63,871 nt of DNA from NORP309 sp045107085 (GCA_045107085.1 JBGCFT010000028.1:1-63871), one strand, 5' to 3'; positions 52,006 to 61,244 are shown, counted from the first letter of the stretch. Numbers and translations: made by a program. Notes: generated by a model not told the origin, from the sequence alone.

Positions 52006-53251
52006 CTTTTCTTAAGTAGCAATAGTAAAACCCATCTGAGTCTTCGTTTCCAGGCAGGATTTGTATGCCGTATTTACAATTTTCAGCAAAAGTATAGTTT
52101 AACTTGATTTCGTTAAACTCAGGGTGAGTTTTTAAAAATATTTCAATTTGATCGCTATTTTCAGCGTTAAAAACTGAACATGTAGCATATAACAGCGTGC
52201 CACCTGCCTTTAACACTTTTGCAGTGGCATTTAATAACTGTTGTTGATCTTGGTAAATATCTTTTAAATCGTTAAGTTGTCTTACGAACTTAATATCGGG
52301 GTGTCTGCGAACGATTCCTGATGCACTACAAGGAGCATCCAATAATACTTTGTCATATTGTAGTCCCCTGAACCATGTACTGGTTTTTTTTGTATCTGCC
52401 ACCAGGATATTTGCAGTGAGATTAAGTCTTTTTAGATTTTCAGATATCTTTTTTGCTCGATTTGGATATAACTCTAGTGCATCTACATGAATGTTATTAT
52501 TGAGCTCCAATAAATGCCCTGTTTTACCACCTGGTGCAGAGCAAGCATCTAATATTCTGTCATCATTTTGTGGATCAAGAATGTAGCCTGCCAGTTGAGC
52601 ACTGGCATCTTGAACGGATATTTTCCCATTTTTAAATTCTGGTAGCTTTGTGACATCTTGCGCTGCTATTTTATATGCGCTGAGTATGTAGTGATGCCTT
52701 TGAGCCTCTAAATCTTTTGGAGGCGCGCTCTCAGACCTGATCCACAAAGGAGGTTTTTGATTATTGGCAGTCAGTATTTGTTGCCAATGATTAGGCCAGT
52801 CTTTTTTAACGGTATCTATCCACCATTGAGGATGGGCAAACTCAGCTACTGGATTGCTGTTGGTTGGTTTTTCAATTGAAATGGCCTTTCTTAAACAAGA
52901 ATTTATTAAACCTTTTGCCCAATTTTTGTTGAGTTTTTTCGCTGTATTAATGGCCTCATTGACAACAGCATGACTGGGTTTATTCATTCCATAAAACTCT
53001 GTTAAAGCTTGGGTTAAGATGACTCTGACAAGCTTATCTTTAGGCTTTTTGTCTAAGCAAGTTGACCAAATATCTTCGTAAGTTAAAAAGTGTCGAATTG
53101 TATCAAAACACAAAGCTTTTGTAGCCGACTTATATTCTGGAGATTTATTTTTATGAAGTCGTTGATTAAAGGCATTAGATAGATTGTGTTTTTTATAGAC
53201 AACTTCATAAGTTATTTGTGCAGCAGTTGTTCTGATAGTTTGGCTACTCAT
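51995..53251 (-). CDS. rsmB: 16S rRNA (cytosine-967-C5)-methyltransferase
   Basis: A 418-residue m5C methyltransferase. An N-terminal NusB-like RNA-binding domain (1-140) precedes the catalytic domain with the SAM loop DACSAPGGKTGHLLEL, the DAPCSASGIVRRHPD cysteine and the catalytic LLYATCSVFNAEN cysteine. The length is near the E. coli value (429). It overlaps fmt by four bases and DUF4390 by 11. Confidence 0.95.
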   Translation of the reverse strand: MSSQTIRTTAAQITYEVVYKKHNLSNAFNQRLHKNKSPEYKSATKALCFDTIRHFLTYEDIWSTCLDKKPKDKLVRVILTQALTEFYGMNKPSHAVVNEAINTAKKLNKNWAKGLINSCLRKAISIEKPTNSNPVAEFAHPQWWIDTVKKDWPNHWQQILTANNQKPPLWIRSESAPPKDLEAQRHHYILSAYKIAAQDVTKLPEFKNGKISVQDASAQLAGYILDPQNDDRILDACSAPGGKTGHLLELNNNIHVDALELYPNRAKKISENLKRLNLTANILVADTKKTSTWFRGLQYDKVLLDAPCSASGIVRRHPDIKFVRQLNDLKDIYQDQQQLLNATAKVLKAGGTLLYATCSVFNAENSDQIEIFLKTHPEFNEIKLNYTFAENCKYGIQILPGNEDSDGFYYCYLRKDDI

Positions 53252-54168
53252 TTATACCAGTGTCTCATTGAGGGCATAAATTGATCGATACTGACTTGTT
53301 TTTTTCCAGGTTTTTGTATGCTTTTGATTTGTAATTGCCCTTTATGACAAGCAATTATTAAGGTGTTTTTGTTGGCTTGAACAATTGTTCCTGGTTCAAA
53401 GGAGGTATCAATATGAATAACTTGAGATCGCCATAATTTAAAATCTATTCCTTCAATATTAGCAACCACTCCAGGCCAAGGATTAAGTGCTCTTATCTTT
53501 CTATCTATTTGTATAGCGCTTTCATCCCAGCAAATTTTAGATTCTGATTTCTTTAGTTTATGGGCATAGGTAACGTCTTTTTCATCCTGAATCATAGGTT
53601 CAGGTAATAAATTATTGTGTAATAAGTCTAGACTTTCTATTAAAGCATGCGCCCCCATTTTTGCCAGTTTATCGTGTAATGATTGCGCTGTTTCATTTTC
53701 ACCAATTGCACATTCGTGTTGAACATAAACTGCTCCAGTATCAAGACCTGCCTCCATATTCATGATGCCAACACCAGTGGTTTTATCACCAGCTAAAATG
53801 GCCCGATGAATAGGAGCTGCTCCTCGCCACCGAGGCAACAAAGAAGCATGTATATTCCAACAACCTAAAGTCGGAATATCAAGAACCGATTGTGGTAAAA
53901 TCAAGCCATAAGCAACAACAACAAGTAAATCGGGTTTTAAGTCTTTTAACGTATTAATGGCCTCTTCATTTTTTAATGATTGAGGTTGCAATACTTCAAT
54001 TTGGTTATCAAGTGCACACTGTTTAACCGCAGAAAATTGGATTTTTCTGCCCCTTCCTACTCCACGATCAGGTTGGGTATAAACCGCAACCACTTGGTGT
54101 TTGTGTTGAATTAATTGCTTTAAAGGTTCTACGGAAAATTCTGGGGTTCCACAAAAAACTATTCTCAT
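53248..54168 (-). CDS. fmt: Methionyl-tRNA formyltransferase
   Basis: A 306-residue enzyme that formylates the initiator Met-tRNA. Signature residues are in ASLLPRWRGAAPIHRAILAG with the HASLLPRWRGAAP catalytic block, NMEAGLDTGAVY, and a C-terminal domain from about 205 containing RALNPWPGV. It has the usual partner rsmB downstream. The gene usually upstream is def, but here tdk takes that place and overlaps by four bases. Confidence 0.96.
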   Translation of the reverse strand: MRIVFCGTPEFSVEPLKQLIQHKHQVVAVYTQPDRGVGRGRKIQFSAVKQCALDNQIEVLQPQSLKNEEAINTLKDLKPDLLVVVAYGLILPQSVLDIPTLGCWNIHASLLPRWRGAAPIHRAILAGDKTTGVGIMNMEAGLDTGAVYVQHECAIGENETAQSLHDKLAKMGAHALIESLDLLHNNLLPEPMIQDEKDVTYAHKLKKSESKICWDESAIQIDRKIRALNPWPGVVANIEGIDFKLWRSQVIHIDTSFEPGTIVQANKNTLIIACHKGQLQIKSIQKPGKKQVSIDQFMPSMRHWYK

Positions 54169-54797
54169 TTGATCTTCTCTTCAATCGGCAAGGATAATTG
54201 CACAGGTTCAATTTTTCCTTCACCATAAAAAATACGTTTATATTCAGCACGAGAAACCGAGATATATCTGTCATTACCACCAATTTCAACTTGGTTACCA
54301 GACTTAACAGCATGGCCTCTTTCATCTACTCTGACAACCATTGTGGCTTTTTTACCTGAATGACAGATGGTTTTTAATTCTTTTAAGTGATCAGCCCAAG
54401 CTAATAAATATTGACTACCAGTAAATAGCTCGCCCTGAAAATCCGTACGTAAACCATACGCCAAAACAGGGATGTCTAATTGATCTACTATTTCTGTGAG
54501 TTGAAAGACCTGATCTTTGCTTAAAAACTGGGCTTCATCAACAAGCACACAATTGACATCTCTTTGATTGAGGATTTTTTTAACTAGATTGTATATGTTC
54601 TCTTTTTCAGAAAAAATCACAGACGGAGATTCTATGCCAATTCTTGAGGTGACTTTGCCCACTCCATATCTGTTATCAAATGCAGGTGATAGAATGAGCG
54701 TACTCATTCCACGTTCCCTATAATTATAGCTTGACTGCAATAAATGGGTTGTCTTACCAGCGTTCATAGCTGAGTAATAAAAGTACAATTTGGCCAT
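54165..54797 (-). CDS. tdk: Thymidine kinase
   Basis: A 210-residue type II thymidine kinase that phosphorylates thymidine in the salvage pathway. Walker A is YYSAMNAGKTTHLLQ, Walker B is CVLVDEAQFL, and the lasso loop with YISVSRAEYKRIF binds the nucleoside. Most of the structural zinc cysteines of the family are missing; only one (TICHSG) is apparent, so the zinc site is probably not formed. It is the first gene of the overlapping chain through the aldehyde dehydrogenase. Confidence 0.93.
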   Translation of the reverse strand: MAKLYFYYSAMNAGKTTHLLQSSYNYRERGMSTLILSPAFDNRYGVGKVTSRIGIESPSVIFSEKENIYNLVKKILNQRDVNCVLVDEAQFLSKDQVFQLTEIVDQLDIPVLAYGLRTDFQGELFTGSQYLLAWADHLKELKTICHSGKKATMVVRVDERGHAVKSGNQVEIGGNDRYISVSRAEYKRIFYGEGKIEPVQLSLPIEEKIK

Positions 54798-54879
54798 ACC
54801 AGTATTGTGATTGAATTAATAATTTGGCTATTCTAACAGTTTTGAAATTTTATTGAGCTGTGTTTTGACGATTTCTGAA

Positions 54880-54925
54880 CAAAATGAGCCTCGATTACAG
54901 TTGATAAGTAATCAAGGCCATTTTG
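54880..54925 (-). terminator. Long near-perfect hairpin between the DUF3011 gene and tdk
   Basis: Arms of 19 and 18 bases (CAAAATGAGCCTCGATTAC with one bulged base and one mismatch) surround a nine-base loop. It lies 42 bases after the DUF3011 stop on the minus strand and 83 bases before tdk. It lacks a clean T run on either side, so it may be a weak terminator, an RNA processing site or part of the tdk leader. Confidence 0.5.
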
Positions 54926-54966
54926 TTGCATACATTAAGTTGTTGTAGCACTTACTGAAGAAAATA

Positions 54967-56154
54967 TTAATGAATACTGAATTCAGCTCTACATCCATTG
55001 TCTACCCAGATTTCACGCCTATTGTAACCCCATTGCCCAACACAAGAGCTTCTAGATATTTGACGTTCTAGTTTTACTTTTGCGCCGTTTGGAATGGAGC
55101 ATGTTTTTCTTTGTGAATTGCGAGATGAGCAAATAATATTGTCATGTCTACTTTGATTACGAGGCAGGTTATCAAATCGATTATTGGTTCGACCCCTTTG
55201 ATTTTGACCATTGTAACCTTGATTGTTGTGCTGGTTTTGGTTGCCATGAACATTTAATTGGAATGTGGCTCTGCATCCATTATCAACCCATACTTGATTT
55301 CGAGTATATCCCCAATTGCCTCTACAACTGGCATTTGAATGTTGCTTTAACAACCTAACACCACCAGAAGTATCTGCAAAACAAGCTTTTCTTTGGTAGC
55401 TTCTTGAGGAGCATTTTACTGTGTCTTGGGTATTATGGCTTGGGTTTTGGTAAGGAATAATTCTAAATCTGGCTCGACAACCATTATCTACCCAGATACC
55501 ATTTCTGTCATAACCCCAATTGCCATTGCAACTGGCTCGAGAAATTTGTTTGATGAATTCAACACCACCTCTGGTATCAGCGCGACATGATTGAAATTTC
55601 AAATTTCTGGAACTACAAGTCAGTATATCATTGTAACTCATGTACCTGTCTTCAATAACAAATTCTGCCCGACACCCATTAGTGACCCAAATTCCATCTC
55701 TGTCATATCCCCAATTATTGACACACGAAGAGTTACTCAATTGATTCAAAAGGAAAACATCACGGCCATCAAGATAAGTTTGACAATAGTTGCGTTTATA
55801 ACGCACGGATTCACAGACCATTATATTGCTGTCTGATCCAGATTGGTCCCAACCTCGATTGACACTAAATTCAGCGCGACACCCATTGTCAACCCAAATA
55901 CCATTTTGATTATAGCCCCAATTATAATTACAGCTAGATCGTGAAATCTGTCTGATAATATTGACCCCAAATCGGGCATCAACATAACATTCTGCCCTGC
56001 GGTTATTGATCGATTCACAAACGATAGTGTCGTTATCATTGTGATAATTATATTTGTCTAAAAACTTGTCATTATTGGAATTGATTCCTTGAACGACGAG
56101 TTGTGAAAAAGCTGTACTTGATATTAATAGTATTAAAATTATCATTTTTTTCAT
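54967..56154 (-). CDS. Secreted protein with five DUF3011 repeats
   Basis: A 395-residue exported protein. I start at the ATG at 56154, where MKKMIILILLISSTAFSQ is a signal peptide with an AGAGA ribosome binding site; the frame runs 43 codons further upstream into the preceding gene. Five repeats of about 50 residues follow, each with four cysteines and the hallmark WGYxRxxIWVDNGCRAEF. A Gln/Asn/Gly-rich, basic linker (about 320-340) separates repeats 4 and 5. DUF3011 has no known function; the paired cysteines suggest disulfide-stabilised domains outside the cytoplasm. Confidence 0.85.
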   Translation of the reverse strand: MKKMIILILLISSTAFSQLVVQGINSNNDKFLDKYNYHNDNDTIVCESINNRRAECYVDARFGVNIIRQISRSSCNYNWGYNQNGIWVDNGCRAEFSVNRGWDQSGSDSNIMVCESVRYKRNYCQTYLDGRDVFLLNQLSNSSCVNNWGYDRDGIWVTNGCRAEFVIEDRYMSYNDILTCSSRNLKFQSCRADTRGGVEFIKQISRASCNGNWGYDRNGIWVDNGCRARFRIIPYQNPSHNTQDTVKCSSRSYQRKACFADTSGGVRLLKQHSNASCRGNWGYTRNQVWVDNGCRATFQLNVHGNQNQHNNQGYNGQNQRGRTNNRFDNLPRNQSRHDNIICSSRNSQRKTCSIPNGAKVKLERQISRSSCVGQWGYNRREIWVDNGCRAEFSIH

Positions 56155-56155
56155 T

Positions 56156-57688
56156 TTATTTCTCTTTTCTATATAAATATTTGGATAAATGTCTGTCAGC
56201 AACATTATCAGAATAACCTTCAATTGCATCATTAACCATGTGTCTTGATACATAATAATACAGCGGGATAACTGGAATGTCATTTAATAATAGGTCTTCT
56301 GCTTGTTCAATTTTAGAATTTTTAATCTTTTTATTAGGTTCTTGTTTAATGGATTCAACGAGTTTATCAAAGCCAGGATTGCTGTATTGGTAAAAGTTAA
56401 ATCTAGAGTTTGTTGTAAATAACTCTAAAAAACTCAAGGCATCTGCATAATCTGCAATCCAGCCCGATCTAAAAGCTTGACGTTTTTTAGATTTTCTTGA
56501 TTGAACAAATACTTTCCACTCTTGGTTAAGTAATTTCGCTCGAATGCCCAAATTTTGGCGCCACATTGCAGCTATCGCTAAAGCGACTTTGCGTTGGTTA
56601 TCACTGTTGTTATAGAGTATTTCAATGGTTAAATCATGTATATTAACCCCACTTTGTTTAAGGGATTTTTGTGCTTTATCAATCCTTTCTGAGGCTGTTG
56701 ATGTGTTGATTTTTGATTCTTGGTTGATTAAACTTCTGGGAACAATATGATAAGCAGGTTGTTGGCCTGTTTTGAGAACTTTTTCAGTTAAAATGTCTCT
56801 ATCAATGGCCAGTGATAATGCTTGCCTAAGGAACAAGTTGTTTAGGTTTTTATCGGATACATTTAACCCCAAAAAAAACGATCCCAGATAAGGAAAAATG
56901 CGTAATTGTGAGTTTAAGTTTTCTCTAATCCAAGAAATTTGGCTATCAGGAATACTTTCTGTGATGTCTAGTTCACCAGCTCGAAATCTCTTGAGTTCAC
57001 TGGATTGATTTTCAGTAACCCAATAATTTACTCTATCAAAGTAAACACTATCATTGGCATAATAATAGGGATTTTTGGTTAATGAAATTTTTTCTTGAAC
57101 TGTCCAATTTGATAATTGATAAGGTCCATTACTGATAATTTTACGGTCTTTGATTTCAGATTTTGGAAGTGGATAAAATATTGGTAAGCTTAATTTTTCT
57201 AAAAAAGCTGAATCGGGCTTCCACAATCGAATTTCTAATGTGTGGTCGTCTAATGCTTTTATTGCTAAATTATCAGGAGTCAACTTTAGCTGTAAGATTT
57301 TTTTGGCATGAATAATATTATCCATTAAAAAAGCATAAGGTGCAGCAGTTTCAGGATCAATGGCTTTTCTCCAGCCCCGAATAAAATCAGCGGCAACAAC
57401 AGCGCTTCCATCAGACCATTTGGCATCGCTTCTTAATATGAAAGTCCAAGTATTATTTTCAACAGTATGCGAAAGCGCAGCACCATAAATTGGCAGTCCT
57501 TGTTGATCTAAAGTCATTAATCCTTCGTAAAGATCTCGCAACACATTGTGAGAATTTAAGCCTTCAGCCATGTGTATATTGAGGGAATCAGGTTCAGAAC
57601 CATTGCCGCGGTTTAGTAGTGTTTCATTACCCAAAACAGAAATGTGGTTGAATAATAAACAAATAATAATTGTGATTTTGACTTTCAT
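56156..57688 (-). CDS. Peptide ABC transporter substrate-binding protein (OppA/MppA family)
   Basis: A 510-residue solute-binding protein with a signal peptide (ITIIICLLFNHISVLG). It has the cluster 5 binding-protein pattern: GSEPDSLNIHMAEG at the start, YEGLMTLDQQG, the WSDGSAVVAADFIRGWRKAIDP family signature and FLRQALSLAIDRDIL. OppA-type proteins bind oligopeptides, and MppA binds murein tripeptide. No permease or ATPase gene is adjacent. It lies one base before the DUF3011 gene, so the two are probably cotranscribed. Confidence 0.9.
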   Translation of the reverse strand: MKVKITIIICLLFNHISVLGNETLLNRGNGSEPDSLNIHMAEGLNSHNVLRDLYEGLMTLDQQGLPIYGAALSHTVENNTWTFILRSDAKWSDGSAVVAADFIRGWRKAIDPETAAPYAFLMDNIIHAKKILQLKLTPDNLAIKALDDHTLEIRLWKPDSAFLEKLSLPIFYPLPKSEIKDRKIISNGPYQLSNWTVQEKISLTKNPYYYANDSVYFDRVNYWVTENQSSELKRFRAGELDITESIPDSQISWIRENLNSQLRIFPYLGSFFLGLNVSDKNLNNLFLRQALSLAIDRDILTEKVLKTGQQPAYHIVPRSLINQESKINTSTASERIDKAQKSLKQSGVNIHDLTIEILYNNSDNQRKVALAIAAMWRQNLGIRAKLLNQEWKVFVQSRKSKKRQAFRSGWIADYADALSFLELFTTNSRFNFYQYSNPGFDKLVESIKQEPNKKIKNSKIEQAEDLLLNDIPVIPLYYYVSRHMVNDAIEGYSDNVADRHLSKYLYRKEK

Positions 57689-57767
57689 GCTTAAATTGTA
57701 GTCTTTTCAAATGAATAATATATGAATATTATTTATTATACATGATAAAATATTCCAAAAATTTAAA

Positions 57768-59132
57768 GTGAGAATCAAATTGAGCAAATCTGAGTTAATA
57801 GAAAATAAAAGTCAGTTAATTGACTATATCGCTTCTGGGTGTAAACCAAAATCAGAGTGGAAAGTGGGCACGGAGCATGAAAAATTTGGATTTGATACGC
57901 AAACCTTGAAACCACTGGGTTATCACCAACACGGTGGTATAAAAGATATTTTAACGGGTTTGGTTAATCAATATAATTGGCGTCCTGAATACGAAGGTGA
58001 CAACGTTATTGCGCTTTATCGAGATGGTTGCTCGGTCACTTTAGAGCCAGGTGGTCAGTTAGAGCTATCAGGTGCTCCGTTATCTGATGTACATCAAACT
58101 TGCACAGAAACCAACGTGCATTTGAGAGAAGTCAAAGCGGTTTGTGAAAATTTTAATTCTGCTTTTATTGGGATGGGCTTTCATCCGATGGCAAAAAAGA
58201 AGCACATAGAGTTTATGCCCAAAGGTCGATACAAAATCATGCGTGAATATATGCCTAAAGTTGGAACTCTGGGGTTAGACATGATGAAACGGACGTGCAC
58301 TATTCAAGCCAATTTGGATTACTCTTCTGAAGCGGACATGATTAAAAAGTTTCGTGTATCTTTGGCATTACAGCCCATAGCGACTGCTTTATTTGCTAAT
58401 TCGCCGTTTAAAAATGGCAAGTTTAATGGTTATTTGTCTTATCGCTCACATATTTGGACGGATACTGACAATGACCGTTGTGGCACTATCCCTTTTGTTT
58501 TTGATGATTCAATGAGCTTTGAAAGGTATGTCGATTACATGCTTGATGTGCCGATGTACTTTGCATATAGAGAGGGCAAATATTTGGATGCGAGTGGATT
58601 ATCATTTAAGGATTTCATGCAAGGTAAATTATCCATTCTTCCAGGTGAGTTGCCAACCATGAAAGATTGGGAAGATCATCTAACGACTGCTTTTCCTGAA
58701 GTTCGATTAAAAAAATTCTTAGAAATGCGTGGTGCTGATGGTGGTCCATGGCGCAGAATTTGTGCATTACCGGCTTTGTGGGTAGGGATTTTTTATGACC
58801 AAGAGTGTCTAGATGCGGCATGGGATTTGGTCAAAAACTGGACACATGAAGAACACCAATTGCTCAGAGACAATGTGCCAAAATATGGCTTATGTACTCA
58901 GTTTAAGAATGGCATTGTTCGGGATGTCGCATTACAAATGCTAAATATTTCAAGACGAGGATTAGAAAAACGCAATATTCGCAGTCAATGCGGAAAAGAT
59001 GAATCAGTTTTCTTAGACCCATTGCAAGTTATTGCAGATACAGATGTGACTCCTGCAGAGCGCAAACTGGGTAAATATTACAGTGTTTGGGAAAAAGATT
59101 TGAAACATCTTTTTGATATTTATAGGTATTAA
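57768..59132 (+). CDS. gshA: Glutamate-cysteine ligase, plant/proteobacterial type
   Basis: A 454-residue enzyme that makes gamma-glutamylcysteine, the first step of glutathione synthesis. The sequence SEWKVGTEHEKFGFDTQTL, the LEPGGQLELSGAPLSDVHQT block and YMPKVGTLGLDMMKRTCTIQ are characteristic of the class found in plants and many proteobacteria, distinct from E. coli GshA. The GTG at 57768 is the longest start; a TTG four codons later with GTGAG upstream is an alternative. gshB is not in the window. Confidence 0.9.
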   Translation: MRIKLSKSELIENKSQLIDYIASGCKPKSEWKVGTEHEKFGFDTQTLKPLGYHQHGGIKDILTGLVNQYNWRPEYEGDNVIALYRDGCSVTLEPGGQLELSGAPLSDVHQTCTETNVHLREVKAVCENFNSAFIGMGFHPMAKKKHIEFMPKGRYKIMREYMPKVGTLGLDMMKRTCTIQANLDYSSEADMIKKFRVSLALQPIATALFANSPFKNGKFNGYLSYRSHIWTDTDNDRCGTIPFVFDDSMSFERYVDYMLDVPMYFAYREGKYLDASGLSFKDFMQGKLSILPGELPTMKDWEDHLTTAFPEVRLKKFLEMRGADGGPWRRICALPALWVGIFYDQECLDAAWDLVKNWTHEEHQLLRDNVPKYGLCTQFKNGIVRDVALQMLNISRRGLEKRNIRSQCGKDESVFLDPLQVIADTDVTPAERKLGKYYSVWEKDLKHLFDIYRY

Positions 59133-59140
59133 CACTAACA

Positions 59141-60121
59141 GTGCTCAAAAATAAATTATTAAAGTTCGTCCTCAGGGTTTTTATTCTGTTTGCGATAACA
59201 ATAGCCATAGTTTTAGTTTTGGTAGTTCAACCTGTTTTCACTGATAAAAACCTAAAGCCTCAGGTTACCAATGAACAAAATCTCAAAAAAAACGTTTACC
59301 ATTTGTCAGAAACTATTCCTGAGCAAGCTAAAGATGGCTATCGTTTAGATAACAGTGCTGACTATATTTTTTCGCAAATGTCACAGTATACTTCGCCTTA
59401 TTATCAAGACTTTGATGTACAGGGAGTGACTTACCGAAATGTTGTTGTTTCAATGAAAGGACTATCTGATTGTGGCACGTATGTAATCGGCGCCCATTAT
59501 GACACCTATGATGATTTGCCAGGTGCTGATGATAATTTGAGTGGAGTAGCTGGATTAATTGAATTGACACGTTTGTTTGCTGAAAATCCGCCCAAATGTG
59601 ATTTACAGTTGGTTGCTTACACACTTGAAGAGCCACCTTATTTTAGAAGTGAATATATGGGTTCATATGTTCATGCACAAACATTGCATGATGAAAATAT
59701 TGATGTAAAAGCCATGCTTAGTTTAGAAATGATCGGCTACTTCAATGATGAAATCGGTTCACAAAACTATCCAATTAAAGGCATGAAGCATTTGTATTCT
59801 GATAAAGGTGATTTTATTAGTTTAGTGGGTAATATGGCACAAATTGGCTTAACGAGGAAGGTGAAAAAATCAATGCGTTCTAGTACTGATTTGCCAGTTT
59901 TTTCTATTAATGCACCAGCGATAGTTCAAGGCATTGATTTTTCAGATCATCTAAATTATTGGCAATTTGATTTTCCAGCGATTATGGTAACTGATACAGC
60001 ATTTAACAGAAATAAAAATTACCATACTCAATTGGATACTGCAGAAAAATTAGATTATCAGCGTATAACAAAAGTTGTTGATGGAGTTTACTATGCTATA
60101 CATCAACTGATGGATCAATAA
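59141..60121 (+). CDS. M28-family zinc aminopeptidase, exported
   Basis: A 326-residue metallopeptidase with an N-terminal membrane anchor or signal (residues 9-30). The zinc ligands are visible in GAHYDTYDDLPGADDNLSGV, TLEEPPYF (catalytic and metal-binding Glu residues), LSLEMIGYF (Asp-equivalent position) and DFSDHLNYW with the final histidine. It lies nine bases after gshA, so a role in peptide or glutathione breakdown is possible but unproven. The start is a GTG, and its end overlaps the convergent acyltransferase gene by seven bases. Confidence 0.85.
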   Translation: MLKNKLLKFVLRVFILFAITIAIVLVLVVQPVFTDKNLKPQVTNEQNLKKNVYHLSETIPEQAKDGYRLDNSADYIFSQMSQYTSPYYQDFDVQGVTYRNVVVSMKGLSDCGTYVIGAHYDTYDDLPGADDNLSGVAGLIELTRLFAENPPKCDLQLVAYTLEEPPYFRSEYMGSYVHAQTLHDENIDVKAMLSLEMIGYFNDEIGSQNYPIKGMKHLYSDKGDFISLVGNMAQIGLTRKVKKSMRSSTDLPVFSINAPAIVQGIDFSDHLNYWQFDFPAIMVTDTAFNRNKNYHTQLDTAEKLDYQRITKVVDGVYYAIHQLMDQ

Positions 60122-61050
60122 AAAGGCGGCTCGCCTTCAGGTTGGATGCTGAATCTTTTATAAGTCCATTGGTATTGCTCTGGAGCTTTGTCTACAATGT
60201 GTTGAATCTTTTTATTCATATAGGCAACAGATGAATTAAGCTCTTGATAAATGTCGTCATCACTTTTTTCAAAAAACACTTCAAAACCTTTTTCTGTTCT
60301 TAAAGCATAAGCAAAAAATACAGGCGCCTTTGTTTTAATTGAAAGCTTTGAAAATAAACTCATTGTGTATGTTGGAATGCCATAAAAAGGCGCAAAAACA
60401 CCTTGTCCTCCTTTGGGTCTTTGGTCTGGCAATATGGCAATAAATCCTTTGTCTTTTAAATGGTGCATAATTTTTCTTACGCCTTTTAAGTTCGCTTCAA
60501 TTTGTAACGCATTAGATTTCGCTCTATTTTTAACCAAGAGCTTTTCAATTTTTGCATCTGAAGGAGGTTTGTAAAGAAATGCAAATTGATCAAACTCCGC
60601 AAGTAAAAGGTTTAATACTTCCCAATTGCCCATATGCGGAGCTGCTAGAATTAGACCGTTTCCTTGATCAAGTGCGCTTGAAAAAATTTCCATACCATGA
60701 ATTTTATCTATATAATTATGAATTTTGGTTTTTTTATCCCACAACACTCCTAATTCCATCATATTCATTAAGGCTGCATTGACAGAAGCTTTGGCCAAAC
60801 GTATTTGTTCAGTTTGATTTAAGTGAGGGTAACATTTTGAGATGTTCGAAAGAGTTATGTGTTTGTTTTTTTTTGAAAATTTCCAGACTAACTTTCCTAA
60901 AAACTCAGAAAAAGACCGGCCTTTTTTAAGAGAAAGCTTTCTTCCAAAGAATAGAAAAATATTAAACAGTAGTGGTTTCACAATCAGATCGGTTGATAAA
61001 AAACAATATACTAATCTGAAATCTGTGTTTTGAACAGGTGAATTAATCAT
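60115..61050 (-). CDS. LpxL/HtrB-family acyltransferase
   Basis: A 311-residue member of the lipid A biosynthesis acyltransferase family. The HX4E motif is in APHMGNWEVLNLLLAE, with the conserved IAILPDQRPKGGQGVFAPFYG and a final YQWTYKRFS. Such enzymes add a secondary acyl chain to lipid A or act on related lipids, so the exact substrate is uncertain. I start at the ATG at 61050. The frame extends into a T tract upstream as GTG-start residues, but this lies in the terminator hairpin. No ribosome binding site is visible. Confidence 0.85.
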   Translation of the reverse strand: MINSPVQNTDFRLVYCFLSTDLIVKPLLFNIFLFFGRKLSLKKGRSFSEFLGKLVWKFSKKNKHITLSNISKCYPHLNQTEQIRLAKASVNAALMNMMELGVLWDKKTKIHNYIDKIHGMEIFSSALDQGNGLILAAPHMGNWEVLNLLLAEFDQFAFLYKPPSDAKIEKLLVKNRAKSNALQIEANLKGVRKIMHHLKDKGFIAILPDQRPKGGQGVFAPFYGIPTYTMSLFSKLSIKTKAPVFFAYALRTEKGFEVFFEKSDDDIYQELNSSVAYMNKKIQHIVDKAPEQYQWTYKRFSIQPEGEPPFY

Positions 61051-61061
61051 AATCAAAAAAA

Positions 61062-61087
61062 AAACCACCAGATCAATCTGATGGTTT
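61062..61087 (-). terminator. Intrinsic terminator abutting the acyltransferase start
   Basis: The stem AAACCA-CAGAT / ATCTG-TGGTTT has one internal mismatch. On the minus strand it is followed by a run of ten T. It ends 12 bases before the acyltransferase ATG at 61050 and would terminate transcripts coming from nhaC or from the small transcript region at 61090-61244. Confidence 0.8.
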
Positions 61088-61108
61088 GATTTTTGAACTC
61101 CAAGTCAA

Positions 61109-61171
61109 TTAATCCTTGCTAGAAATCCTTTTCAAGCTTCGAAATCCACGTTTTCGATTCCATGCTTCCAT
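61109..61171 (-). CDS. Possible 20-residue basic micropeptide
   Basis: An ATG-started frame encoding MEAWNRKRGFRSLKRISSKD, very basic (eight Arg/Lys) and ending 22 bases before the strong terminator at 61062-61087. No strong ribosome binding site precedes it. It could be a leader peptide, a small regulatory protein or a chance frame inside a small RNA. The region between nhaC and the terminator is otherwise unexplained. Confidence 0.2.
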   Translation of the reverse strand: MEAWNRKRGFRSLKRISSKD

Positions 61172-61244
61172 TATGACTTGAAATAATTTATTTGAAATAG
61201 GAAAAATGCCTATTTTAATGTAGGTAAAACACCTACAAAGCTCT

